Below are positions 9,569 through 19,151 of a stretch of 64,000 bases of DNA, one piece after another (positions within the stretch are counted from its first letter, which is position 1; every line of letters starts with the position of its first letter). A model generated the notes under the pieces. The model worked only from the letters and a program-made list of their open reading frames with translations, was not told where the DNA came from and did no database searches. The DNA lies in contig JAAYEH010000281.1 in the NCBI GenBank assembly GCA_012728855.1, forward strand, positions 62,001-126,000, given 5' to 3'. Source of the stretch: Rhodopirellula sp. GTDB taxonomy: Bacteria; Planctomycetota; Planctomycetia; Pirellulales; Thermoguttaceae. Position numbers and translations under genes: made by a program.

Positions 9569-10441
9569 CTACCCGGCAAATTCGAACGCGGGTACGCCTG
9601 AAACGCCCGGATGCACGGCGAAGAGGTCGCCGGCGTGTGGTTGGGCGGTAAGCTGTTCGGCGGTCATTCCGGTTCTCGCCGTGGTGATATAGAGCGTGGC
9701 GAGATCCGTGCCGCCAAACGCGCAGGATGTGGTGTGGGCGGCGGGCACCGCAACGGTCTGCAGTAGTCGCCCGGATCGCGGATCCCAGCGGTTCACCCGG
9801 CCGCCGCCCCAATGAGCTACCCAGAGCATCCCTTCGGCGTCGATTGTCATTCCATCGGGCTTGCCCTCATCGGCCGGCACAGCGGCAACCGTCCGGCGGT
9901 TGCGGACTGCGGCGCTGTCGATATCGTAATCGAAGGCATCGATCGCGTGCGTGCCCGTGTCGATGTAATACATGGTTTTGGCGTCGAGACTCCAAGCCAG
10001 GCCGTTGGAGTTGACCACGCCGTCGAGCACGTGGTGAATCGAGAGATCGGCTTGGAGGCGATAGAGGCAGGCGTCGGGCCGCCGGCTCGCGCTGATCGTA
10101 CCGACCCAGAAGCGGCCGGCGGGGTCGCACTTGCCGTCGTTGAAACGGTTTTCGGCAGTGGGCGACTGGAGTTCGGCCAGGATCTTCGGTTCGCGGCAGT
10201 CCGGGTCGATCGCGGCAACGGCGCGGTGCATGGCGACGATCAGCCCGCCGCGAGCCCGCGGAACAACCGTCCCGACCGTCTGGCCGACTGCGATGGATTC
10301 ATCTTCGCCGGCGTCAGGGTTGAAGAGATGGACTTTTCCGGCTTGGATATCGACCCAGAGCAAGCGCCGGCGGCGGGCGTCCCAAAGGGCCCCTTCGCCA
10401 AGAGTGGCTTGGGCGTCGACAATCGGTTCCGCTTTCAGCAT
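9569..10441 (-). CDS. SMP-30/gluconolactonase/LRE family protein
   Basis: LGEGALWDARRRRLLWVDI, RFNDGKCDPAGRFWVGTIS, NGLAWSLDAKTMYYIDTGTHAI, GKPDGMTIDAEGMLWVAHWGGGRV. Confidence 0.95.
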   Translation of the reverse strand: MLKAEPIVDAQATLGEGALWDARRRRLLWVDIQAGKVHLFNPDAGEDESIAVGQTVGTVVPRARGGLIVAMHRAVAAIDPDCREPKILAELQSPTAENRFNDGKCDPAGRFWVGTISASRRPDACLYRLQADLSIHHVLDGVVNSNGLAWSLDAKTMYYIDTGTHAIDAFDYDIDSAAVRNRRTVAAVPADEGKPDGMTIDAEGMLWVAHWGGGRVNRWDPRSGRLLQTVAVPAAHTTSCAFGGTDLATLYITTARTGMTAEQLTAQPHAGDLFAVHPGVSGVPAFEFAG

Positions 10442-10453
10442 GTTTCGTCTCCG

Positions 10454-12490
10454 CTACTGTTGGTCCCACAATTGACAGTCGGTCGCTCTCTTCAGAATCT
10501 TTGCAGCGTCTTCTTCGAGCAGCAATCGCTTCTGCTGCAAGGCGCGGACGGATTCCGTAACGCGCTGGAGATAGGCTTGGCGGCTGGGATACCGTTGCTG
10601 GATCGCTCGGCGCGGATCGCCCGCCGTTTCCCGTTGGTCCGCGGTCCGCGGCAGCGGAAAATAGGCGCCGATATAGCGCGAGAGCATTCCTTCGGCGCCA
10701 CATTTCGCCGAACGCACGTTCCAACCAGTATATGTGGCCAACGGCGCCTCGATCTCCGGTAGACGGATGCCGGCCACGGCGTTGCCGTCTTCATCCACGG
10801 CCGGCACGAGCGCCGTGTAAGGCTCGCCCGGCTTGGGCGGAACATGGTCGGCAATGCCTTCGGTCCAGTAGCGCGGGCCGGGGTCCAGCCGGAGCGGCTG
10901 GTACATCACCTCGGGGAGTTGTACTCCCGGGATCCTCGGAAACATCTTGCCGTAGGTCTTCAGATCGACCAGTTCGCCGGCGGCGATCGTCGGATAGGCA
11001 CTGGCCGGCGGCTCCTCGCCGCTGCTCGCCCAGCGGTCCAACGTCACCAGCAACGCCCGCAGCACCGGGCGGTGGTCGAGGATGTTGCGGGGATACTTGT
11101 AGATGCCGGGATCGGGCTTTCCGGAAACGACGTGCTGGGCGCCGGCGATGTAATAAATGCGGACGTGAGGATCGAGGGGGGAATCGGCCGTGCCCTGCAC
11201 GTTGGTGTGCAACAGCGACGCCGCCCGATTCCAATACTCGGCCGAGGTTTGTGTGAAGAAGATCTTCGGCAGCGGCGCCCGGCGGCGGGCCTCGCTCAAA
11301 GTGTCTCCCTTGACGCCCGTAAGAGGATCGTCTTGCGGAACCGAGGTGAACGGGAAGACGTCGGTCGGGTAAAGGGCTTCTTCGTGTTGCGAGCTGTAGC
11401 GGGTGGTCTGGGCGAATCGCATATTGAACGAGCCCTTGCCGCCGCCGGCGACGTGGGGCATGGCGGCATCGAAGACGATCCGATTCTGTTCATCGGCATT
11501 GAAGCCTTCATAGATATAGTGGTGAATGAAGCGGCCCGATTGCGAGATGCCGAATACGTAGGCGCGCTCGATGGCGCCGGCAAGCGGGTTAGCTTGCCCG
11601 TGGCCGTCCGCGGCGGCGTAGCGGAAGAAGGAGGCGCAGTCGCGAACCGCCGCGAAACCGAGGCCGATCACACGCGGATCTTTGCTCGTGTAGAGCAGTT
11701 CGTAAATCCATCCCGGCCGGAAACCCTCTCGAACGTAGACGTGAGTTGGGTCTGGCGTCAATTGGTCATTTTCCCAGCGGCCGAAGGCCCAGCGGTCGCG
11801 GGCGACTTCGACGGCCGGCTCCGTGCGGTTCGGCCGCATCGTGAGTACGGCATCGTCATTATCGAGCGTGACGCTGGGGTAGATGTCTGAATTTCCCCAA
11901 TAGAACGGCTGGCTGTACGCCTTCGAATCGACGACGATTTCCGCATAGATTCGTCCCGTGATCGGCTTGCCCTCCTGCCTGGCAACCGGAACGCCCATGA
12001 CGAGTCGACCGCCGCCGGGCAGGACGTCGGCGTTCCAGCCGCACCAGAGCACGGTGTAACCCTCTCGCATGAGAAAACTGTTGCCGGCATCGGCCAGAGT
12101 GCTGGGATCGTTGCCGCCGCGGTCGTTGAAGGCCCCCAGCAGCAGCTTGTTGCCCCGGTTGTTTACCCCGAACAGGAGTCGTCCGTTGCCCTTGCGGGGA
12201 TCGGCGGGCGTGAGGAGAAAAAAGTCGGTCCAAAACTCGACCCGTCCCCGGTCGTTCCGCGCGGCGAGCTTGAGATCCGTGATTCGCTCGTTGGCGACGG
12301 CCAGGGGATCGACTTCCAAATAGAGCCGGCCCGTCCATTTTTCGTACGCGCCGGACCTGCCGAACTGATGTCCGTCGGCAAACGCATCACGGTGGTCGAC
12401 CTGCATTCGGACGACCTCGGAGAGAACTGGCGAGGAACCCAGCAGGGAAATCGCAATGAATACGGCGGCAAACGGTCTGGTTGGCGTCAT
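10454..12490 (-). CDS. Secreted alpha/beta hydrolase domain-containing protein (~680 aa)
   Basis: Signal peptide; GISQSGRFIHHYIYEGFN nucleophile elbow; GAQHVV; resembles the large alpha/beta hydrolase-domain family common in planctomycetes. Confidence 0.85.
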   Translation of the reverse strand: MTPTRPFAAVFIAISLLGSSPVLSEVVRMQVDHRDAFADGHQFGRSGAYEKWTGRLYLEVDPLAVANERITDLKLAARNDRGRVEFWTDFFLLTPADPRKGNGRLLFGVNNRGNKLLLGAFNDRGGNDPSTLADAGNSFLMREGYTVLWCGWNADVLPGGGRLVMGVPVARQEGKPITGRIYAEIVVDSKAYSQPFYWGNSDIYPSVTLDNDDAVLTMRPNRTEPAVEVARDRWAFGRWENDQLTPDPTHVYVREGFRPGWIYELLYTSKDPRVIGLGFAAVRDCASFFRYAAADGHGQANPLAGAIERAYVFGISQSGRFIHHYIYEGFNADEQNRIVFDAAMPHVAGGGKGSFNMRFAQTTRYSSQHEEALYPTDVFPFTSVPQDDPLTGVKGDTLSEARRRAPLPKIFFTQTSAEYWNRAASLLHTNVQGTADSPLDPHVRIYYIAGAQHVVSGKPDPGIYKYPRNILDHRPVLRALLVTLDRWASSGEEPPASAYPTIAAGELVDLKTYGKMFPRIPGVQLPEVMYQPLRLDPGPRYWTEGIADHVPPKPGEPYTALVPAVDEDGNAVAGIRLPEIEAPLATYTGWNVRSAKCGAEGMLSRYIGAYFPLPRTADQRETAGDPRRAIQQRYPSRQAYLQRVTESVRALQQKRLLLEEDAAKILKRATDCQLWDQQ

Positions 12491-12517
12491 GTGCGATTTA
12501 TCTCCTTGTCGCGGTTA

Positions 12518-12706
12518 AGGATCGGCGAATGAACAACTGTCGGAAGATCTCCGCGGGGAAGGGGTCGGGAGTCTTTTTTCCATGTCGGCCGGGCAACGCT
12601 TTACTAAATGGATAGAACTTCTTCCGGCCGACATGGAAAAAAGACTCCCGACCCCCTTGCGCTCCACACCCCGGATGAATGCGACACTTATTGATTCGCC
12701 GATCCT
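12518..12706. repeat. F2 MITE-like element copy 1 (189 bp)
   Basis: Terminal inverted repeats AGGATCGGCGAATGAACAACTGTCG / CGACACTTATTGATTCGCCGATCCT; inner 32-bp perfect stem 12561-12655. Confidence 0.9.
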
Positions 12707-12751
12707 AAGAACCGCTGTTGTACCAGGGATTTCGGGCCGCGACAACCGCTG

Positions 12752-12775
12752 GTAGCTCCCGCTTGTCGAGCGGGA
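12752..12775. repeat. F1 REP-like single copy
   Basis: GTAGCTCCCGCTTGTCGAGCGGGA. Confidence 0.75.
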
Positions 12776-12901
12776 ACTTGCCCGGCGATCCGAATCGGCC
12801 GTCCGGATCGACTCCTTGGAAAATGCCATCTCGTTGCGTACTATTCCCATCAACGTCGGCACCCGCGCATTTCCACCCTACCCCTCTCCCGCGAGGCGCC
12901 C

Positions 12902-15746
12902 ATGAGGTTCCGCTGGATGTCCTGCCTGCTCGCGATACACGTCACACTGCCCGCCTTTTTCATTTTGACCGTTGCGGTCTGGGCAGCGGAAGGGGGGGCG
13001 AAGCCCGACGGCAAAATCGATTTCCAGCGACAGATCCAACCGCTCTTGGCCAAGCACTGCTATGAGTGCCACGGCTCGGAGACACAGGAGGCCGGCTTTC
13101 GACTGGATCTCCGCGACAAGGCTCTTTTGGGAGGAGACAGCGGACCGGCGATTGTTCCCGGCGACCCCGCCGGAAGCCAACTCTTCGATCGCATCACCGC
13201 CACGGACGAAGACGAGCGGATGCCGCCGACCTGGTCCGAAACCTCGCCTTTAGCGCCGCAGGCAATCGAGTTGTTTCGGCGATGGATCGTAGAGGGAGCA
13301 AACTGGCCTGCGGCTTTCCGCGCCGAGCGAATCACGTCTGACCACTGGGCCTATCAACCGCTTGGCCGGAATGCTCCACCCGAAGTCAAGAATACCCAGT
13401 GGATTCGCAACGGGATCGACAACTTTGTGCTTGCACGTTTGGAAGCTGCCGGCATCGACCCATCGGAGGAGGCGGATCGCCACACACTCATCAAGCGTTT
13501 GTTCTACGACCTGATTGGATTGCCTCCTGAACCGGAGCAAGTCGATCCGTTCGTTGACGATCGCTCGCCCGACGCCTACGAAAAGCTGGTCAACAGATTG
13601 CTGGCATCGCCGCGCTTCGGCGAGCGATGGGGCCGCCATTGGCTCGACAAAGCCCGCTTCGCCGACTCCGATGGCTACGAGAAAGACAACCCGCGGCCCG
13701 ATGCCTGGCGCTGGCGCGATTGGGTGATCGACGCGGTGAATCGCGACATGCCGTTCGACGAGTTCACGGTCCGGCAACTCGCCGGCGACTTGCTTCCCGA
13801 GGCGGGGCCAATCGATCGGCTTGCAACGGCGTTTCATCGCCAGACGCTGACGAACACCGAAGGCGGCGTCGATCAGGAGGAATTTCGCGTTGCCGCCGTC
13901 AAGGATCGAGTCGACACGACCGGGGCGATTTGGCTGGGGCTGACGGTCGGCTGCGCCCAATGCCACAGCCACAAGTACGATCAGATCACGCAGCGAGAGT
14001 ATTACCAGCTCTTTGCCTTTTTCAACAACGGAGACGAAGCCACCGCGGAAGTTCCGACTTCAGACGAAGCCACGGCCCGATACGAGGAAGCGAAGAAGAA
14101 GCACGACGCGAAGTCCGCGGATCTGGCGGCAAAGCTTGCTGACCGGCGTGAGGCTTTGTCCGAAACCCTGCCATTTTGGGAAGCGAAGCTCAGAACGAAA
14201 CTAGAAGCAGTCCCGGAAAAGCCGGTCGAGTTCCCGCCACTGGAAATCCTCAGCGCCAAGTCGGACGGCGGAGCAACGCTTGAGCGATTGGACGACGGCT
14301 CTTATCTGGCCGGTGGGGCGAACCCGGACCGCGCAACCTATACGATCATCGCTAAGAGCGGCTTGGGCGAGATCAGCGGGGTCCGCCTGCAGACGCTCAC
14401 CCACGATTCGCTGCCGCAGCAAGGACCGGGCCGAGTCGATCACGGCAACTTCGTGCTCAGCGAGTTCCGGGTCGAAACATCCAAGACCGAGGATTTCAAG
14501 CAGATCGCCGCCATTGAGTTTGCCGGTGCTGAAGCGGACCACGCACAAGCCGGCTGGCCGCCGACCGGGGCGATCGACGGGCGCACGGATACCGGCTGGG
14601 CCGTGGCGCCCCAGTTCGGCCGGGACCATTGGGCGGTGTTTGTCGCCGGATCGCCTCTGGGAAGCGAGGGCACGAAGTACTTGAAGATCACTCTCAGCTT
14701 CCAGTACGGCAGTCGGCATACCCTCGGACGGTTCCGATTGAAGGCCCGCGCGGGCAGCAAACCAAGCGACGGCTTGCCCAGCGAGCTGGTCGAAGCGTTG
14801 GCCGCCGTACCTGACCGTCGCAGTGAGGGGCAGAAGCGGGTGTTGCTCGACTACTCGCTTTCACAGGACAGCGTCGGCAAAAAACTTCTGCAAGAAATCG
14901 CCGAACACGAGAAAAAAGAGCCTCGGCGTCCGGTCGTGGCTGCGCGTGTCATCGCCCAGCGGTGTACCGAGCCCCGCCGCAATTTCGTGCTCAATCGCGG
15001 CGACTTCCTGCAGCCGACGATCGAGGTCAGCCCGAACACACTGGAAGTGTTGCCGCCGTTGAAACCGCGTTCTCCCGAAGCACTGCCGGACCGTCTCGAT
15101 CTGGCCCACTGGGTGGTCGATCCCGCCAATCCGCTGCCGCCGCGGGTGGCGGTGAATCACCTCTGGCCCATCTTTTCGGCGAAGGGATCGTGTCGACGGT
15201 CGACGATTTCGGCGCCCGCGGCGAGCCACCCACGCACCCGGAATTGTTGGACTGGCTTGCCGGCCGCTTTGTCGCTTCCGGATGGAGCCGGAAAGAAATG
15301 ATCCGTTTGATCGTCAATTCCTCCACGTATCGCCAGTCGTCGCGTCACCGTCCGGAACTCGCCGAGACCGATCCTCGCAACAAGATGCTCTATCGCCAGA
15401 ACCGGTTCCGAGTGGAGGCGGAGATCGTCCGCGACGTCGCCCTGGCGGCAAGCGGGCTATTGTGCGATAAGGTTGGCGGGCCGAGTGTCTTCCCGCCCAT
15501 GCCCGCCGACGTCGCCGCGCTGAGCTATGCCGACAATTTCAAATGGAAGACGAGCCAAGGCGAGGATCGCTACCGGCGCGGGATGTACACGTTCTTCAAA
15601 CGGACCGCGCCCCACCCCAACCTCGTCGCCTTCGATTGCCCCGATGCCAACACCGCGGCGCTTTCCCGCCGGACGTCGAACACGCCGCCTGGATCGCCAC
15701 CGCTCGCGTTGTCCTCAACCTGGATGAAATGATCACCCGTGAGTAA
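12902..15746 (+). pseudogene. PSCyt1/DUF1549/DUF1553 planctomycete cytochrome-like gene, frameshifted and internally deleted
   Basis: ORF 12902..15301 has CYECHGSE (c-type heme), DUF1549 and the start of DUF1553, but leaves frame near 15170 (VNHLW|PIFSAKG). The expected HLFGEGIVSTVDDFGARGEPPTHPELLDWLA continues in ORF 14962..15732. At ~15655-15690 CPDANTAA jumps to the C-terminal AAWIATARVVLNLDEMITRE of ORF 15543..15746. Confidence 0.85.
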
Positions 15747-15763
15747 GCGAGGAAAGGTCTTCG

Positions 15764-16165
15764 ATGCATCCTCGGCAAGAACAAATGCTTCACAGCCGCC
15801 GCGAGTTTCTCAACACCACCGCGAGCGGTCTGGGAATGATGGCCCTCGGCGCGATGCTCAGCGGGGACGGGGTGCTGACGTCGGCGTCGGCGCAGACCGG
15901 CGACGGGGCCGACGTCAACCCGCTGGCTCCCAAACCGCCGCATTTTCCGGCCCATGCGAAGTCGTGCATTTTCATCTTCATGGCCGGAGCGCCGAGCCAA
16001 CTGGACTTGTTCGACCCCAAGCCGAAGCTCAACGAACTCGACGGCCAGAAACTCCCCGAGTCGATGACGAAGAACGTCCGTTTCGCCTTTCTGCAGAAAG
16101 ACTCGCTGCTTGGGATTGGATGGATTCTCCATTGGTGCAAGACTCACCACAATCACAAGCAGTGA
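15764..16165 (+). pseudogene. DUF1501 family protein, truncated after ~115 aa by a palindromic repeat
   Basis: MHPRQEQMLHSRREFLNTTASGLGMMALGAML...AKSCIFIFMAGAPSQLDLFDPKPKLNELDGQKLPESMTKNVRFAFLQKDS, then the F5 repeat and a stop. Full DUF1501 proteins are ~400+ aa. Confidence 0.85.
16106..16162. repeat. F5 hairpin element (57 nt) at the DUF1501 truncation point
   Basis: CTGCTTGGGATTGGATGGATTCTCCATTGGTGCAAGACTCACCACAATCACAAGCAG. Confidence 0.85.
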
Positions 16166-16175
16166 GACGCCCCGC

Positions 16176-18050
16176 CTACACTGCCGCCGCGGTGTCCGGG
16201 TGGAGGTCAGGGACGACGAAATCCAGTCCGAGGTTCTCGAGGGTCTCCTGCTTCGGCACACCGGTCGTCGGTTCCCAGCCCATCGCCTCCAGGTACTCGC
16301 GAATTTGAGTGTCGATGTCCACCGTGATGCCGGCCAGCGGCCCCTCTTCCAGCGGCGGGCTGGCGATGAGCCGCCCGGGAACGGGAAAGTCGATGTTCCG
16401 AACGCCCTCCCGCAAGTTGAAGGCGATTCGCAAGGCGGCGATTCTGGCGCCGGTTCTTTCGACGTCGTCGAGCGTGAACGTGTGGCCGGTCACGTAGGTC
16501 AATGTGTCGGCCATGCATTGCGGCGGCAGGCAGACCCAGGCGAACATGCACATGCCGGCTGCGGTCGACGTATGAAAATGGTTGCTCACTCGACGGTGGA
16601 TGTGACCTTTGCCGGTGTACGTGTACTTGTCGAACTCCTCCGTTACCAGTCCCGGCGGGGCGAACTGGGCCTCGGCGGTCCAAACGCTAAGCTGGGTGTG
16701 GCGTCCGGGTGTGGCATCCATCTTGTAGCTGGTGGCCAGGCCGGGATTGAGCCGCGGGTCGTGCATCGGGATCTCTTCGCCGCCGACGTGGATGGCGTAC
16801 TCCGCAGCGCCTTTGCCGATCCGCTCCGCCGCCCGCTTCACCCCGTCTTCCAGCACCTTGCCGAATCCCGTCCCGTTGGCAATCGCCTCCGTGATCTTCA
16901 CGATGGCATCGGCATTGCCCCACTTGAGTTGGATGCCGCCGGTGTCCGCATCGGCGATTAGGCCGTTCTCGTAGCACTCGATGGCGAAACCGACGGTACA
17001 GCCCGTGCTGATCGTATCGAGCCCTTGGCGATTACAGATCTCGTTGCAGCGGTTGATCGATGCCAGGTTATCATTGAGGCAGAGGGTGCCGGCGCCGAGC
17101 GTCTCGTACTCGGGCTTGTGGTTGTGAGAAGCGTAGGGGCCGTCCACCTCGGTCTCGCCTCCGCAGGCGATCGAGCACCGCCAGCAGCCATATTTCCGGT
17201 TCTGGATCGCGAGCACCTTGTCGTCGCTGATCTCGGCCACGTTGGGGAAATCGCCGGGGGAACCCGCCCAATTCTTGATCGGCGTATCGCCCGAGGCGGC
17301 CGCGCCGGCGGTAATGCCCGCCGTGCCGTACTGGTTGAGCACCTTGTACATGCCCTGGTCTCGCATCCCCTCGCGGTACTTTGCCAAGGCTTGCTTGAGT
17401 TGCTCCGGCTCTTTCATGGTGATTGGAGCATCGCCAACCGCCACCACCGCCTTCAGCTTCTTGGAACCCATCACGGCGCCCAGACCGCTGCGGCCGGCGG
17501 CTCGTCCCTTGTCGTTAATCACGCAACTCAAGAGAGCCATCCGTTCGCCCGCCGGGCCGATGCAGGCCAGGCCGGCCTTCTTGCCGTAGATCTCCTTGAC
17601 TCTGTCTTCCAAATCGTTGCTGTCCATACCCCACCAGTCTTCGGCGGGCAGCAGTTCGGCCTCGCCGTTGCGGACCAAGAGGTAGACGGGGCTTGGGCTG
17701 GCGCCGGAGAAGATGACGCCATCGACACCGGCCGCCTTCAGAGCAGGCCCGAAGGTTCCGCCCGAGTTGGCGTCGCCCCAGGTGCCGGTTTTCGGACTCT
17801 TGCCGACGACAAAGTAGCGGTTGCCGCTGGGCGCCATGGTTCCGGTCAGCAGGCCGGTGAAAAATCCAAGGTGGTTCTCCGGTCCCAAGGGATCGACGTG
17901 GGGCTTTTGAAGCTTGTAGAGGTAATACGCCCCCAGGCCGTATCCACCGATATAACTCAGGTAGGCTTCGTCGCTGGGCGATTCCACGGAGATTGTCCGA
18001 TTGGTGAGGTCCACCAACAGGATCTTGCCCATAGTTCCCGGTACGGCCAT
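16176..18050 (-). CDS. Aldehyde ferredoxin oxidoreductase (AOR) family, tungsten/molybdopterin enzyme
   Basis: MGKILLVDLTNRTI..., GYGLGAYYLYK, PSGNRYFVVGKSPKTGTWGDANSGG, CWRCSIACGG, GLDTISTG. Confidence 0.95.
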   Translation of the reverse strand: MAVPGTMGKILLVDLTNRTISVESPSDEAYLSYIGGYGLGAYYLYKLQKPHVDPLGPENHLGFFTGLLTGTMAPSGNRYFVVGKSPKTGTWGDANSGGTFGPALKAAGVDGVIFSGASPSPVYLLVRNGEAELLPAEDWWGMDSNDLEDRVKEIYGKKAGLACIGPAGERMALLSCVINDKGRAAGRSGLGAVMGSKKLKAVVAVGDAPITMKEPEQLKQALAKYREGMRDQGMYKVLNQYGTAGITAGAAASGDTPIKNWAGSPGDFPNVAEISDDKVLAIQNRKYGCWRCSIACGGETEVDGPYASHNHKPEYETLGAGTLCLNDNLASINRCNEICNRQGLDTISTGCTVGFAIECYENGLIADADTGGIQLKWGNADAIVKITEAIANGTGFGKVLEDGVKRAAERIGKGAAEYAIHVGGEEIPMHDPRLNPGLATSYKMDATPGRHTQLSVWTAEAQFAPPGLVTEEFDKYTYTGKGHIHRRVSNHFHTSTAAGMCMFAWVCLPPQCMADTLTYVTGHTFTLDDVERTGARIAALRIAFNLREGVRNIDFPVPGRLIASPPLEEGPLAGITVDIDTQIREYLEAMGWEPTTGVPKQETLENLGLDFVVPDLHPDTAAAV

Positions 18051-18194
18051 CTCGAACTCCTTCGCTCTTAATCCGATGGATTCCAGGCGGCGTTGTCACC
18101 CAGAAGAATGCCACTTGACAAAGTGGGATACAGAGGGCGGCGTGCCGGGGCGTCAAGCGTTTCAACCCTCCGGCAGTAGGCGACGATCGTCGTC

Positions 18195-18722
18195 CTATTT
18201 CGACATCACGCTCCCGACAACGAGCGAAAGCAGAAGAATAGCGCCGATCAGTCCGCCCCCTAATCCTGCCAGCGTTCCTTGCCACAACCCGACGGCTGCC
18301 AGACTCGAATCCAGATAGAACGCCTGAGCGATGATTCCGGAAGCAGGGCCGAAGAACAACGCGCCGGGGAGCGGACTGAAATGAGGTTCTTTTCGCCGGC
18401 GGTCGATATACGGTCCCACAACGATGCCCACAACCAGTCCGGCCAATGCCCCGACGAAGGCCACGACCGCTAACCCGATAAATGCGCCTCGAATCGCGCC
18501 GGTCGATAGCCCCATCAGACCGGTCACGGCTCTCTGCCATCCGGCGGGAAAAGGCGGCAGCGTGGCCTTGGATGACCAGGCACTGACGGCGAAAAACAAG
18601 CCCCAAAGGCCTCCGCCGATCGCTGCGCCCCATTTCGCCCACGGCATGACGGCAACCGCCGATCCAACTACAGCGCCGAAGCAAATGCCAAAGAGAACGA
18701 GCTGCAAGTGAATCCACGCCAC
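18195..18722 (-). CDS. Small polytopic, glycine-rich membrane protein of unknown function
   Basis: 175-aa ORF with several hydrophobic helices (GALAGLVVGIVVGPYIDRRR...). Confidence 0.65.
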   Translation of the reverse strand: MAWIHLQLVLFGICFGAVVGSAVAVMPWAKWGAAIGGGLWGLFFAVSAWSSKATLPPFPAGWQRAVTGLMGLSTGAIRGAFIGLAVVAFVGALAGLVVGIVVGPYIDRRRKEPHFSPLPGALFFGPASGIIAQAFYLDSSLAAVGLWQGTLAGLGGGLIGAILLLSLVVGSVMSK

Positions 18723-18960
18723 GCCGAGCCCCGTTGGCGGCGAGATGTGTCGTGACGGGCTTTGCTATCGCCCCCCCGCGCAGGCCGCTGGCCGTAGCGG
18801 TTAAACGAGCCAAAACTGCGAGCACGGCGCGTCGAAGTTACGGACAAAGATGCTCGAGCGGATTCCGCCAATGTATTCGCTTGCCCACGTGCCGGCAACC
18901 GCCCCTGGGCATGCGCCACCTCACGCGCCTTGGCATGGTTCAGGGGAACGGTCGCAGCCG

Positions 18961-19025
18961 GTAGGTTCCGCTTGCCGAGCGGAACCTGTGCGGCATGAAC
19001 CCGCTCGGCAAGCGGGATCGACTAC
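18961..19025. repeat. F1 REP-like convergent pair
   Basis: GTAGGTTCCGCTTGCCGAGCGGAACC ... CCCGCTCGGCAAGCGGGATCGACTAC. Confidence 0.9.
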
Positions 19026-19151
19026 CAGGCGAGTAGGTTGCCTCGATCATGCCCCTCTGGCAGGCCGGCGCGATGCGCAGTACAATACTGACAGCTTTTC
19101 GCCGCATTGTCGTGCCATTGTGCGTCGGCCCAGGAAAGATCTGCAAACATC

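Noticed and set aside
17515-18825. 436-aa minus-strand ORF overlapping the AOR start
   Set aside because: Alternative frame of AOR and of the 18195-18722 membrane protein; no protein-like features.
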